Source of the DNA: an uncultured Clostridium sp.
GTDB taxonomy: Bacteria; Bacillota; Clostridia; Lachnospirales; Lachnospiraceae
Assembly: GCA_900549235.1 (NCBI GenBank)
Contig: URNT01000051.1
Location: 1 to 20,101 of the forward strand
DNA: 20,101 nucleotides
Direction: 5' to 3'
Shown: positions 1 to 7,098 of the stretch, in pieces
Position numbering within the stretch: the first letter of the stretch is position 1
How the letters are laid out: each line of letters starts with the position of its first letter
Notes under the pieces: generated by a model
Seen by the model: only the letters and a program-made list of their open reading frames with translations
Databases searched by the model: none
Told to the model about the DNA's origin: nothing
Translations under genes and position numbers: made by a program

Positions 1-55
1 AGATGGCGGAAAATCAGCCGCAAAGATGAGTGCAAGGGAGATTCCGAGAGTACAC
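1..55. repeat. Partial copy of the palindromic MITE-like element (one arm)
   Basis: These bases match the right arm of the element at 2270-2432, ending in the same GTACAC terminus, with about five differences over roughly 54 bases. Read on the minus strand, its outer 18 bases, GTGTACTCTCGGAATCTC, are identical to the outer end of the left arm of the 2270-2432 copy. The rest of this copy lies outside the window. It sits 12 bp beyond the stop of the DUF4867 gene. Confidence 0.8.
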
Positions 56-67
56 TATTTCTTATAT

Positions 68-694
68 TCATTCAACCCTTATATTTTCTCCCGTAAGGCC
101 GATATAAGCCTGTTCCGGAAGTCCGCCTTCTCTGTGGCCTATAAGCCATTTATTTCTGGCAAATAAAAGCCGGTCCTCCGGGCATCTTACCAGCACCGGG
201 GAAAGCTCCGTATTGGTGCCCCTTGGAAGGACAATAACACAGCGGAAGCCCTTTTCCGCCACATGGCAGGGGGCGTAATGGAGGGTGGTAGCGTAAAGCT
301 CCACTCCCATGCCCGCTGGCAGCAGGAAGGCTTCTACTCTTCCCGTATCGTATGTAAGCTCCTCTGTGATGTCCTGCTGCCTTCCAAGAAGAAGGATCAG
401 GTCATCTGCCGCTACATCCACCTCCGAATCCCTGTGGTATTCCAGGGCGTTCAGCTTTTTATTATGTCCGTTGCAGCAGCCAAGCTGGATGGGCATACCG
501 CCGTATACCCCTTCTGACAATTCCTCAAACACTGGAAGGGCTTCCATGGCCGCTACAGAGGGCTCATAGATCACGTCCTCCGGCAGAGGCGTATGTTCAA
601 GCTCTTTTAACAGGTCTGTAAAATCATAGCCGGTTATTACCTTCCCGTAAGCCTTAAAGGCAGGGTCTGTTACCGGTCGAATGGCAAGTGCCAT
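68..694 (-). CDS. DUF4867-family cupin-like protein
   Basis: A 208-residue soluble protein, second gene after xylB with a 27-nt gap, so almost certainly co-transcribed. I recognise it as DUF4867-like, a family of unknown function common in Lachnospiraceae; this is from memory, not a search. Two cupin-like segments are visible: residues 77-91 hold H77, E85, H87 and E91 (NALEYH core), and residues 127-145 hold a glycine turn followed by E132, H139 and H144. Such His/Glu sets usually bind a divalent metal, as in cupin sugar isomerases and ureidoglycolate-lyase-like proteins. The ATG at 694 follows GAGGTGAT, a strong ribosome binding site. There is no signal peptide or membrane segment. Its place beside xylB suggests a role in making or handling a pentulose or pentitol, but this is inference. 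Confidence 0.75.
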   Translation of the reverse strand: MALAIRPVTDPAFKAYGKVITGYDFTDLLKELEHTPLPEDVIYEPSVAAMEALPVFEELSEGVYGGMPIQLGCCNGHNKKLNALEYHRDSEVDVAADDLILLLGRQQDITEELTYDTGRVEAFLLPAGMGVELYATTLHYAPCHVAEKGFRCVIVLPRGTNTELSPVLVRCPEDRLLFARNKWLIGHREGGLPEQAYIGLTGENIRVE

Positions 695-721
695 AGGATC
701 ACCTCTTTTTCGTATATTTTC

Positions 722-2245
722 TTACAGGGAAGCCAGCTTTTTATAGCTGTCCTTCAGCTGCCTGTACAGCTCCTTATAAAGCTGATGGAAGGCCTCATAG
801 GTCTTTTCCCGCTCCGGCAGAGGACTTGTGGACTGGTCCATGGAAATCAGCCTTTTACAGGCCGCCTCCACGCTCTCATACACGCCGCAGCTGACACCTC
901 CAAGGATGGCCGCTCCCAGAGCCGGGCCTTCTGACTGGCTCAGGGTCTTTACCTCACACCGGTACAGATCCGCTAACATCTGCCGCCAGACAGCGCTCTT
1001 TCCGCCTCCTCCGCAGGCCATCATTTCTTGGACCTCTATGCCCATTTCCCTGAGAATATCATTGCAGTCACAGAGGGAATAGGATACCCCCTCCATCACC
1101 GCCCGCAGCATATGGGCCTTTGTATGGATGGCTGACAGGCCGAAAAATACGCCCCGGCAGTCCGGATCCAGATGAGGCGTCCGCTCTCCCATCAGATAGG
1201 GCAGATAGATCAGCCTGTCGCTTCCCGGCGGGATGGACTCTATCTCCCGGTTGATCCGGTCATAAGGATCGGTTCCCAGCTGTTTTCCTTCCTCCACATA
1301 ATCCTGACAGAAATTGTCCTTAAACCACTTAAGGGAAAGCCCGGCAGCCTGGGTCACACCCATCACATGCCAGGCGCCCGGTACAGCGGCGCAGCAGGTA
1401 TGGACACGTCCCTTTTTATCAATGGTAAGCTGGCTGCTGTGGGCAAACACCACTCCTGAGGTGCCGATGGTGGTAAAGGCCCGGCCATCTGTAACCACAC
1501 CGGTTCCCACCGCCGCAGCCGCATTGTCCCCGGCTCCTCCTGCTACTACCGTTTTCTCAGACAGCCCCAGGGTCTTCGCGATCTCAGGAAGAAGAGTTCC
1601 GGTTGCCTCACAGGATTCATACACCCGTCCCAGATAAGAAGGGTCTATATCCAGAGCCTTAAGCACCTCCCCGGACCAGCGCCGGCCCGGAACGTCCAAA
1701 AGCTGCATCCCGCTGGCGTCGGATACCTCCGTGGCAAACTGTCCTGTAAGCACATAGCGGATGTAATCCTTTGGCAGCAGAATATGGCGGCATCTGGCGT
1801 AGTTCTCCGGCTCATGCTTCCTGACCCACAGGATTTTGGCAGCCGTCCAGCCGGTCAGAGGCGGGTTGGCCGTAATTTCGATCCAGCGCTCCCTTGGCAT
1901 CAGCCTTAACATATCCTCTACTTCCTCACCAGTTCTCTGATCACACCAGATGATGGAGGGGCGAATCACCTCTCCCGCTTCATCCAGCATCACAAGGCCA
2001 TGCATCTGGCCGGAAAGGCCGATGCCCTTTACCTCCTCTGCCAGAACACCGGATTCCCTTACCACCTGGCTGATAGAGGCAAGCACCGCCTCTCTCCAGT
2101 CCTCCGGCCGCTGCTCCGCCCAGCCGTTTTTCGGCTGGTACAGAGGATATTCCCTGGAAGCCGACGCCACCGCCCTTCCTTCCTCATCAAAGAGCACTGT
2201 CTTGGCAGCGGAGGTTCCCACATCAATTCCCAGAAGATAGTTCAT
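722..2245 (-). CDS. xylB: Xylulokinase (FGGY kinase)
   Basis: 507 residues, a normal length for bacterial xylulokinase, which phosphorylates D-xylulose to xylulose 5-phosphate for the pentose phosphate or phosphoketolase route. The FGGY actin-like fold is clear: GIDVGTSAAK at residues 6-15 with D8, the substrate-side QMHGLV at 80-85, and GGAGDNAAAAVGTG at 236-249 with D240, matching the two catalytic aspartates of E. coli XylB (D6 and D233). The C-terminal half has ACGGGGKS and GPALGAAILGG. The ATG at 2245 follows GGAGGAATAAAAC. A palindromic element begins 25 bp upstream of the start codon, so the leader is unusual. The gene is followed by the DUF4867 gene. No xylose isomerase is visible nearby, so the xylulose source is not shown; another FGGY substrate is possible but less likely. 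Confidence 0.93.
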   Translation of the reverse strand: MNYLLGIDVGTSAAKTVLFDEEGRAVASASREYPLYQPKNGWAEQRPEDWREAVLASISQVVRESGVLAEEVKGIGLSGQMHGLVMLDEAGEVIRPSIIWCDQRTGEEVEDMLRLMPRERWIEITANPPLTGWTAAKILWVRKHEPENYARCRHILLPKDYIRYVLTGQFATEVSDASGMQLLDVPGRRWSGEVLKALDIDPSYLGRVYESCEATGTLLPEIAKTLGLSEKTVVAGGAGDNAAAAVGTGVVTDGRAFTTIGTSGVVFAHSSQLTIDKKGRVHTCCAAVPGAWHVMGVTQAAGLSLKWFKDNFCQDYVEEGKQLGTDPYDRINREIESIPPGSDRLIYLPYLMGERTPHLDPDCRGVFFGLSAIHTKAHMLRAVMEGVSYSLCDCNDILREMGIEVQEMMACGGGGKSAVWRQMLADLYRCEVKTLSQSEGPALGAAILGGVSCGVYESVEAACKRLISMDQSTSPLPEREKTYEAFHQLYKELYRQLKDSYKKLASL

Positions 2246-2269
2246 GTTTTATTCCTCCCATTTTCACTG

Positions 2270-2432
2270 GTGTACTCTCGGAATCTCTTTGTGCTCAGAT
2301 TTGTGAGATGATTTTTTGTCAGCTGTGCACAAATTTATGAGGCGTACCTGGAAGGTACGTTGATTAAATTTGTGTGCGGATGACGGAAAATCAGCCACAA
2401 AGATGAGTGCAAGGGAGATTACGAGCGTACAC
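2270..2432. repeat. 163-bp imperfect palindrome, MITE-like element with possible ACTG target duplication
   Basis: Two 79-bp arms (2270-2348 and 2354-2432) are inverted copies around a 5-base loop (TGGAA). Outer ends are GTGTAC and GTACAC; inner ends are CGTACC and GGTACG. The arms align with about 19 substitutions and two compensating one-base gaps. ACTG occurs directly outside both ends (2266-2269 and 2433-2436), which fits a 4-bp target-site duplication. The right arm recurs at 1-55. No protein is encoded. It lies in the transcribed leader of xylB, between the -10 box and the ribosome binding site. It could equally be a REP-like structural repeat rather than a mobilised MITE. Confidence 0.8.
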
Positions 2433-2445
2433 ACTGTCCATGAGA

Positions 2446-2463
2446 AGCGTGTCCGGACACGCT
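2446..2463. promoter_or_regulatory. 18-bp perfect palindrome, candidate xylB operator
   Basis: AGCGTGTCCGGACACGCT is a perfect two-fold palindrome beginning about 12 bp downstream of the xylB -10 box, so it covers the start of the transcript. This position suits a repressor operator; as RNA it would also form a short hairpin. It is not followed by a T-run and is not a terminator. The binding protein is unknown. Confidence 0.5.
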
Positions 2464-2475
2464 CCGACTGCCTTT

Positions 2476-2481
2476 ATTATA
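2476..2481 (-). promoter_or_regulatory. -10 box of the xylB promoter
   Basis: On the minus strand this reads TATAAT, a perfect -10 box. No good -35 box lies 16-18 bp upstream, where ACGCAT and the terminator T-run stand instead, which suggests dependence on an activator. Transcription would start near 2469 and give a leader of about 225 nt containing the 18-bp palindrome and the 163-bp element. Confidence 0.5.
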
Positions 2482-2493
2482 GTATAAAGCCTT

Positions 2494-2530
2494 AAAAAAT
2501 GCGTGCGGTTATTTTACGAAGTAATAGCAC
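2494..2530 (-). terminator. Rho-independent terminator after the GH4-araC pair
   Basis: On the minus strand, GTGC pairs with GCAC around an inner stem TATTAC / GTAAAATA with one bulged base and a TTC loop, followed within two bases by six T residues (2494-2499). It begins 7 bp beyond the araC stop codon and separates this unit from the xylB promoter just downstream. Confidence 0.6.
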
Positions 2531-2536
2531 TTTCTT

Positions 2537-3358
2537 TCACTTTTTACCTTTTCGGTACTGGCTTGGAAGGCAGCCGTACCGCTTTAAAAATGCCTTGGAA
2601 AATGACCGGCCGTCCGGGAAACCATGTTTCATGGCAAGCTCCCCCAGGGGAATGTCGCTGTTTAACATTTCCCGCAGGGCATATTTTACACGAAGATCGA
2701 TGAGATAGGTCCTGTAATTCACCTGGGCATACTGCTTGAAGATCCTGGAGAGATAGGAGGGAGTAAAACCGAACCGGCCCGCCACCTCCTCAAGGCTTAG
2801 CTCCTCGTGATAATGCTCCTTCATATAAGCAGTCACCTCCGAAAGGCGGTCCAGACGGCGCTTTGTTTTTATATGCTCCTTGTCGGAATCCTCAGCAGAT
2901 AGCTCCGTCACCAGCAGATAGAGGAGATCATAAAAACAGCTCTTTACCTTCAGCTCATACCCGAAGTCCCGTTTCTCGTAAACCTGAAACATCTCCGTCA
3001 CCAGAGCCTTCAGCCTCCCATCCTCTGTCTCCCCCTTCCTTTCGAAGGTCAGATAATCCCCTTCATCTCTGTAATCACCAAAAGCCCCAGATGGAATCTG
3101 GAGCACAATGGTGATATTGGGATCCGGGCAGTCGATGGAGTGGATCTCGTTAGAATTGACGATTACATAGTCCCCTGCCATCAGCCTGCTCCGGCTTGAA
3201 TTGATATAAAAATCAATACTTCCTTCCAGAACCAGGAAAATCTCCACTGACCGATGCCAGTGCCTGGTTACCTTATAATTCCCGTCCTTCCCCTCGAAGA
3301 TAAACATACGGAAGGGAAGATCCTCGTTAGGAAGGACAGTTTCATGCCTGAAATCCAT
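2537..3358 (-). CDS. AraC-family transcriptional regulator (cupin sensor plus HTH)
   Basis: 273 residues. The N-terminal half (about 25-95) is a cupin-type sensor domain, with HWHRSVEIFLVLEG and later NEIHSID as its metal or ligand strands. The C-terminal hundred residues are the two-helix-turn-helix AraC domain, with the LSLEEVAGRFGFTPSYLSRIFK core and the FSKAFLKRYGCLPSQYRK end. The ATG at 3358 directly follows the TAA stop of the GH4 gene with no bases between, so translation is probably coupled and the two form one transcript. It most likely senses a sugar or uronate and controls the GH4 gene or a wider pectin regulon; this is inferred from neighbourhood only. Confidence 0.88.
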   Translation of the reverse strand: MDFRHETVLPNEDLPFRMFIFEGKDGNYKVTRHWHRSVEIFLVLEGSIDFYINSSRSRLMAGDYVIVNSNEIHSIDCPDPNITIVLQIPSGAFGDYRDEGDYLTFERKGETEDGRLKALVTEMFQVYEKRDFGYELKVKSCFYDLLYLLVTELSAEDSDKEHIKTKRRLDRLSEVTAYMKEHYHEELSLEEVAGRFGFTPSYLSRIFKQYAQVNYRTYLIDLRVKYALREMLNSDIPLGELAMKHGFPDGRSFSKAFLKRYGCLPSQYRKGKK

Positions 3359-4762
3359 TTATTTTTTCCATCCCTCCGGCAGATAGGCGGCGGTAGCCCG
3401 GATCATATCCTCTGCCAGCTCCCGTACCTGATCCTCTCTGCACTTCTTTCCGATGATCTGAGGATCGTGGAGAAATGCCTCTGCCACCAGCTCATGGTCA
3501 CAGGTCAGGGCCGCTTTCAGGATCCTTTCATGGTTCTCTGTATGAGGAAGGATCAGCGCTCTCACCGGCTCAGGGATCTGGCCGGCAGCCACCGGACGGA
3601 TGGAATCCCGGTCAAAGACTGCATTGGTCTCTACTACAGCCTCCTTTGGAAGGTTGGAGATCTGAAGGCTGGTGTTGGGCACATTTACATTGCTTATAAC
3701 CCGGCCCAGTCCGCAGAGAGCCTTCATCAGAAGGATTCCCTCCTCGCCGGTAGGCTTAAGCTCTACCTCCTCCTCGCCGCGAAGGAGACGGCCGCTCTTT
3801 TCCAGACGGTTCTTCAGATCCTCCTTTCTCCAGTCTACGGTAGTCAGGCCGAATTTCCACTGCGCTACGGTTTCCGAATCCTTCAAATACTCATCACCCG
3901 GCATAAACTCAGCCAGATGGCGGTCTCCCGCAGCAGCAATCAGGCTGAAGCGGTTAAAGAGGTCAAACTTCACACGATGGGCGCAGGCAAAGCAGGCGTT
4001 GGCCCAGTTGGTATCCCGCTCCTTATAGCCTTCCTCAAAATGTTCCTCAATATAGGCCTTATAAACAGGGAACAGGTCAATGCCCTTATAGGAAGCCTCA
4101 TCAAACCAGGTAAAATGATTGATGCCCAGCACATTTACATGGATGTCCCGGCGGTCCACCTGTTCAAAGCCCATGGTATCCTCCAAGATCCCCTTTAATA
4201 CCTTCTGGGTGCCGAACACCTCATGGCAGCAGCCAAAGGCTTTGATCTCAGGAAATACATGGTACAAAGTCTTAACACAGAGAGTCATGGGGTTAGTATA
4301 ATTGATGACCCAGGCCTCCGGTGAAAATGCCCGGACCGCCTCGGCGATCTCCACAAACATAGGGATGGTACGGAGAGCCCGGATCATGCCGCCGGGGCCT
4401 GCGGTATCGCCTACAGACTGCCAGATTCCCAGCCGCTCCGGCATATGTACATCCGAAGCCATCTCATCAAAGGTACCCGGAAGAATGGAAATCACTACAA
4501 AATCCGCTCCTGTAAGAGCCTCCTTTAAGGTAGCGCTGGTGGTATAGTTCCATTTTCCTACTGCCTCCGGCCGGCTGGTCAGATGATTTCCGATGGCTTC
4601 ATTTGCCCTGGCCGCCTCCTGGTCAATGTCATAAAGGCGGATGGTGCCGCTCATAGCCGGTTCCAGGGCCAGATCGGTCATAAAGGTCCAGGCCCAGCCT
4701 CTGGAACCGCCTCCGATATAGGCAATATTCACGTCGCTCACTTTGTTATCATGGTAGATCAT
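3359..4762 (-). CDS. GH4 glycosidase, probable alpha-galacturonidase (LplD-like)
   Basis: 467 residues from the ATG at 4762, which follows GGAGGGTTTCTT. The open frame extends to 5233, but the extra 157 codons look non-coding and cross the divergent araC gene. GH4 enzymes use NAD+ and a divalent metal to cleave glycosides by an oxidation-elimination route. Visible are the Rossmann motif NIAYIGGGSRG (12-22), NYTNP (154-158), the metal-binding C179-H180-E181-V182, and GINHF (213-217). The CHEV motif has been published as the signature of the GH4 alpha-galacturonidase class typified by B. subtilis LplD; other GH4 activities carry different residues here. The enzyme is cytoplasmic, with no signal peptide, so imported galacturonide oligomers are the likely substrate. 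It is flanked by two AraC regulators. Specificity is inferred from one motif. Confidence 0.85.
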   Translation of the reverse strand: MIYHDNKVSDVNIAYIGGGSRGWAWTFMTDLALEPAMSGTIRLYDIDQEAARANEAIGNHLTSRPEAVGKWNYTTSATLKEALTGADFVVISILPGTFDEMASDVHMPERLGIWQSVGDTAGPGGMIRALRTIPMFVEIAEAVRAFSPEAWVINYTNPMTLCVKTLYHVFPEIKAFGCCHEVFGTQKVLKGILEDTMGFEQVDRRDIHVNVLGINHFTWFDEASYKGIDLFPVYKAYIEEHFEEGYKERDTNWANACFACAHRVKFDLFNRFSLIAAAGDRHLAEFMPGDEYLKDSETVAQWKFGLTTVDWRKEDLKNRLEKSGRLLRGEEEVELKPTGEEGILLMKALCGLGRVISNVNVPNTSLQISNLPKEAVVETNAVFDRDSIRPVAAGQIPEPVRALILPHTENHERILKAALTCDHELVAEAFLHDPQIIGKKCREDQVRELAEDMIRATAAYLPEGWKK

Positions 4763-4831
4763 AAGAAACCCTCCTTCTGCTGCGTTTGTGTTTTCTGTAG
4801 CCCATTTTACTCCAATATAGTATAATTGTCT

Positions 4832-4872
4832 TATGATATTTTGCTGTGAATCATGGATTTTCGTATGATATT
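4832..4872. promoter_or_regulatory. Paired 9-bp direct repeats in the GH4/araC divergent region
   Basis: TATGATATT occurs at 4832-4840 and again at 4864-4872, exactly 32 bp apart, close to three helical turns. The second copy overlaps the probable -10 box of the plus-strand araC gene. AraC proteins commonly bind direct repeats, so this is a plausible site for one of the two regulators. Confidence 0.35.
4841..4869 (+). promoter_or_regulatory. Probable promoter of the plus-strand araC gene
   Basis: TTGCTG at 4841-4846 and TATGAT at 4864-4869 are separated by 17 bp. The -35 match is weak and the -10 match is good. The start codon is about 25 bp past the expected transcription start. Confidence 0.45.
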
Positions 4873-4900
4873 GATCATTTTCAGAAAGGAATGGAATTTT

Positions 4901-5770
4901 ATGGAAGAAATCATCTACGGCTGGAAGGATACAGGCATCACCATGGATCGGATCCGCCGGGAAAGCGGCTTTTGTATGCCGGTGAAGCACCTTCATTATG
5001 AATATGAAATTTATTATCTCACTGAGGGAGAGCGGTATTATTTTATCGATAATCAGACCTATCATGTGAAAAAGGGCGGTCTGGTGCTTATTGACAAAAA
5101 TCAGATCCATCAGACCAGCCAGGCAGGAAACGGCCCCCACGAGCGGATCCTTGTAGGGCTGGAGGAGGAGGCCCTGGCGCCCCTGTTTCAGGCAACGGGA
5201 GAAATGTGCCTGGACCGCCTGTTTCAGGATCACTGGGGTGTGGTGCAGCTAAGCCCTGAGGACCAGGCGGCGGCAGAAGCCGTCTTTGCCCAGATGGCTG
5301 AGGAATTTGAACACCGGCAGACTGGCTTCCGCCTTGTGATCCTTTCCCTCTTATCCTCCCTCCTGATCCGCATCCTGCGCCCCTTAAAGGCCCAGGTACT
5401 GGCCCTCTCTCCCTTATCCGCCGCTCCCAGGCACCGGAAGGTAGACGAGGTGGCCTCCTATATCTCCTCCCACTATGAGGAGCCTCTGTCCCTGGAAAGC
5501 CTGTCTGAACAGTTTTTTGTAAGTAAATGCTACCTCAGCCGCATCTTTAAGGAGGCCACCGGCTTTACCGTAACCGAATACCTGAATATGTGCCGGATCA
5601 AGCAGGCCAGGCACCTTCTTATCTCCACAGATCTGAGCATCACTGAGGTAGCAGGAGCGGTGGGGTATGATACCATCACCTATTTTGAGCGGGTCTTTAA
5701 AAGCTGTACCCTGATCACACCTCTGAAATACCGGAAGCGGTATGAGAACAAGCTGCAGCCGGTTCGCTGA
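4901..5770 (+). CDS. AraC-family transcriptional regulator
   Basis: 289 residues from the ATG at 4901, which follows AGAAAGGAATGGA; an in-frame ATG at 4853 lacks such a site and overlaps the promoter. The first half is a cupin sensor domain, with HLHYEYEIYYLTEGERYYF and LVLIDKNQIHQTS. The last hundred residues are the AraC DNA-binding domain, with LSLESLSEQFFVSKCYLSRIFKE split over helix-turn-helix one and ITEVAGAVGYDTITYFERVFK for helix-turn-helix two. It diverges from the GH4 gene and probably regulates it. Its last 56 bp overlap, in antisense, the end of the NCS2 permease gene. The ligand is unknown. Confidence 0.88.
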   Translation: MEEIIYGWKDTGITMDRIRRESGFCMPVKHLHYEYEIYYLTEGERYYFIDNQTYHVKKGGLVLIDKNQIHQTSQAGNGPHERILVGLEEEALAPLFQATGEMCLDRLFQDHWGVVQLSPEDQAAAEAVFAQMAEEFEHRQTGFRLVILSLLSSLLIRILRPLKAQVLALSPLSAAPRHRKVDEVASYISSHYEEPLSLESLSEQFFVSKCYLSRIFKEATGFTVTEYLNMCRIKQARHLLISTDLSITEVAGAVGYDTITYFERVFKSCTLITPLKYRKRYENKLQPVR

Positions 5771-7082
5771 CCTCATCCTCCTCACTCTTTGGAAGAAGCA
5801 GGTTCAAAGTAATGGCTGAAATAGTGGCGATCACCACAGCAGATTCTCCAAAAATGGTTTTGGCCCAGTCAGGAAACAGCGCCAGACAGCCGCCGGCCTG
5901 GATCACGCCTACGCCAAGGGCTACGGAAAGACCTACCACAGAGGTATTTCTGGCTGTCAGCTCCTCTTTTGTGATCAGCTTGATGCCGGTCATGGTAATC
6001 ATGGCAAAAACAGAAACCGTAGCGCCGCCCAGCACGCAGGAAGGAATGGTGGTTAAAAGAGACGCAAACCGGGGAACAAAACCGGCGATCAGGATGATCA
6101 CTGCCGCCAGGCCCAATACACAGCGGTTTACTACCTTGGTCATGGTAACAATACCCACGTTCTGGCTGAAGGTCGCCGTAGGGAGTCCTCCTAAAAATGC
6201 TCCTATAATACTTGCCACGCCATTTCCGATAATACCGCCGCACATTTCCTGATCACTGGGCTCCCGGTCCAGGCCGCCTCCTGCTGTGGAGGTAAAATCT
6301 CCGATAGCCTCTACCGAGCTTACTATGTACATGATCAGCATGGAAACAATGGAGGTAAACTCAAACTTCATCCCAAAGTGAAGGGGCATGGTAAACTGAA
6401 ACCAGCCGGCGCTTCCTACATTTTCAAAGGATACCATTCCCATTACAAGGGCCAGTATATAACCAAAGATCATCCCCATCAGGATAGAAGCCAGCTTGCA
6501 GATGCCCTTTGTAAAATAATTGAAAAACAGTACGATAGCCAGGGTAACCATGGCTACAAGCCAGTTTCTGGGACTTCCAAAATCAGCAGCTCCCTCACCT
6601 CCGGCCATATAATTGACAGCCGTAGGATACAGGGAAAGACCGATGGTAAATACAACAGTTCCTGTTACCAGAGGGGGAAACAGTTTTGTAAGACGTTTAT
6701 AAAACAGCCCCACTGCCACTGCTGCCACGCCTCCTGCCAGCTGCGCTCCGAAAATAGTCGGCAGGTCGAAGCGGCTTCCCAGGGAGATCAACAGCGGAAT
6801 ATAGGCAAAGCTGGCTCCCATGATTACAGGAAGGCCGGAGCCGCAGTACCGCCCCCAGGGGAAAAGCTGGATCAGGGTGGCGATCCCGGATACTAAAAGG
6901 GCTGCCTGGATCAGGCGGATCTGATCGGCTGGATCCACACCGGCTACACCGGCCAGGATGATCGCCGGCGTAACACAGCCTACGATCATGGCTACTACGT
7001 GCTGCATTGCCAGAGGAAGGGCCTCTGCCATTCTTGGTCTTCCATTCAGTTCTTTTACACTCGCATATTTCATAAACCGCAC
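5715..7082 (-). CDS. NCS2-family nucleobase permease (uracil-xanthine/uric acid type)
   Basis: 455 residues from the GTG at 7082, after AGAAGGGATAAG; an ATG at 7073 (452 residues), after AAGGTG, is nearly as good. The protein is highly hydrophobic with about 12-14 membrane segments and belongs to the nucleobase:cation symporter-2 family. Diagnostic parts are SSVEAIGDFTSTAGG with the conserved Glu, and LPTATFSQNVGIVTMTKVVNR, the NCS2 signature with the QNVG core typical of xanthine and urate carriers. It follows the deaminase gene by 16 bp, so the pair probably imports and breaks down an oxidised or oxo-purine. The exact nucleobase cannot be read from sequence. Its 3' end overlaps the convergent araC gene by 56 bp. 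Confidence 0.9.
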   Translation of the reverse strand: MRFMKYASVKELNGRPRMAEALPLAMQHVVAMIVGCVTPAIILAGVAGVDPADQIRLIQAALLVSGIATLIQLFPWGRYCGSGLPVIMGASFAYIPLLISLGSRFDLPTIFGAQLAGGVAAVAVGLFYKRLTKLFPPLVTGTVVFTIGLSLYPTAVNYMAGGEGAADFGSPRNWLVAMVTLAIVLFFNYFTKGICKLASILMGMIFGYILALVMGMVSFENVGSAGWFQFTMPLHFGMKFEFTSIVSMLIMYIVSSVEAIGDFTSTAGGGLDREPSDQEMCGGIIGNGVASIIGAFLGGLPTATFSQNVGIVTMTKVVNRCVLGLAAVIILIAGFVPRFASLLTTIPSCVLGGATVSVFAMITMTGIKLITKEELTARNTSVVGLSVALGVGVIQAGGCLALFPDWAKTIFGESAVVIATISAITLNLLLPKSEEDEVSEPAAACSHTASGISEV

Positions 7083-7098
7083 CTTATCCCTTCTGCAC

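Noticed and set aside
3254..4198. 314-codon plus-strand open frame opposite the GH4 and araC genes
   Set aside because: It spans the junction of two real genes on the other strand and shows no domain or ribosome binding site.
4763..5233. Extension of the GH4 reading frame to a 624-residue protein
   Set aside because: The extra codons lie antisense to the araC start and promoter, have no family similarity, and the ATG at 4762 has a strong ribosome binding site and begins the GH4 Rossmann fold.
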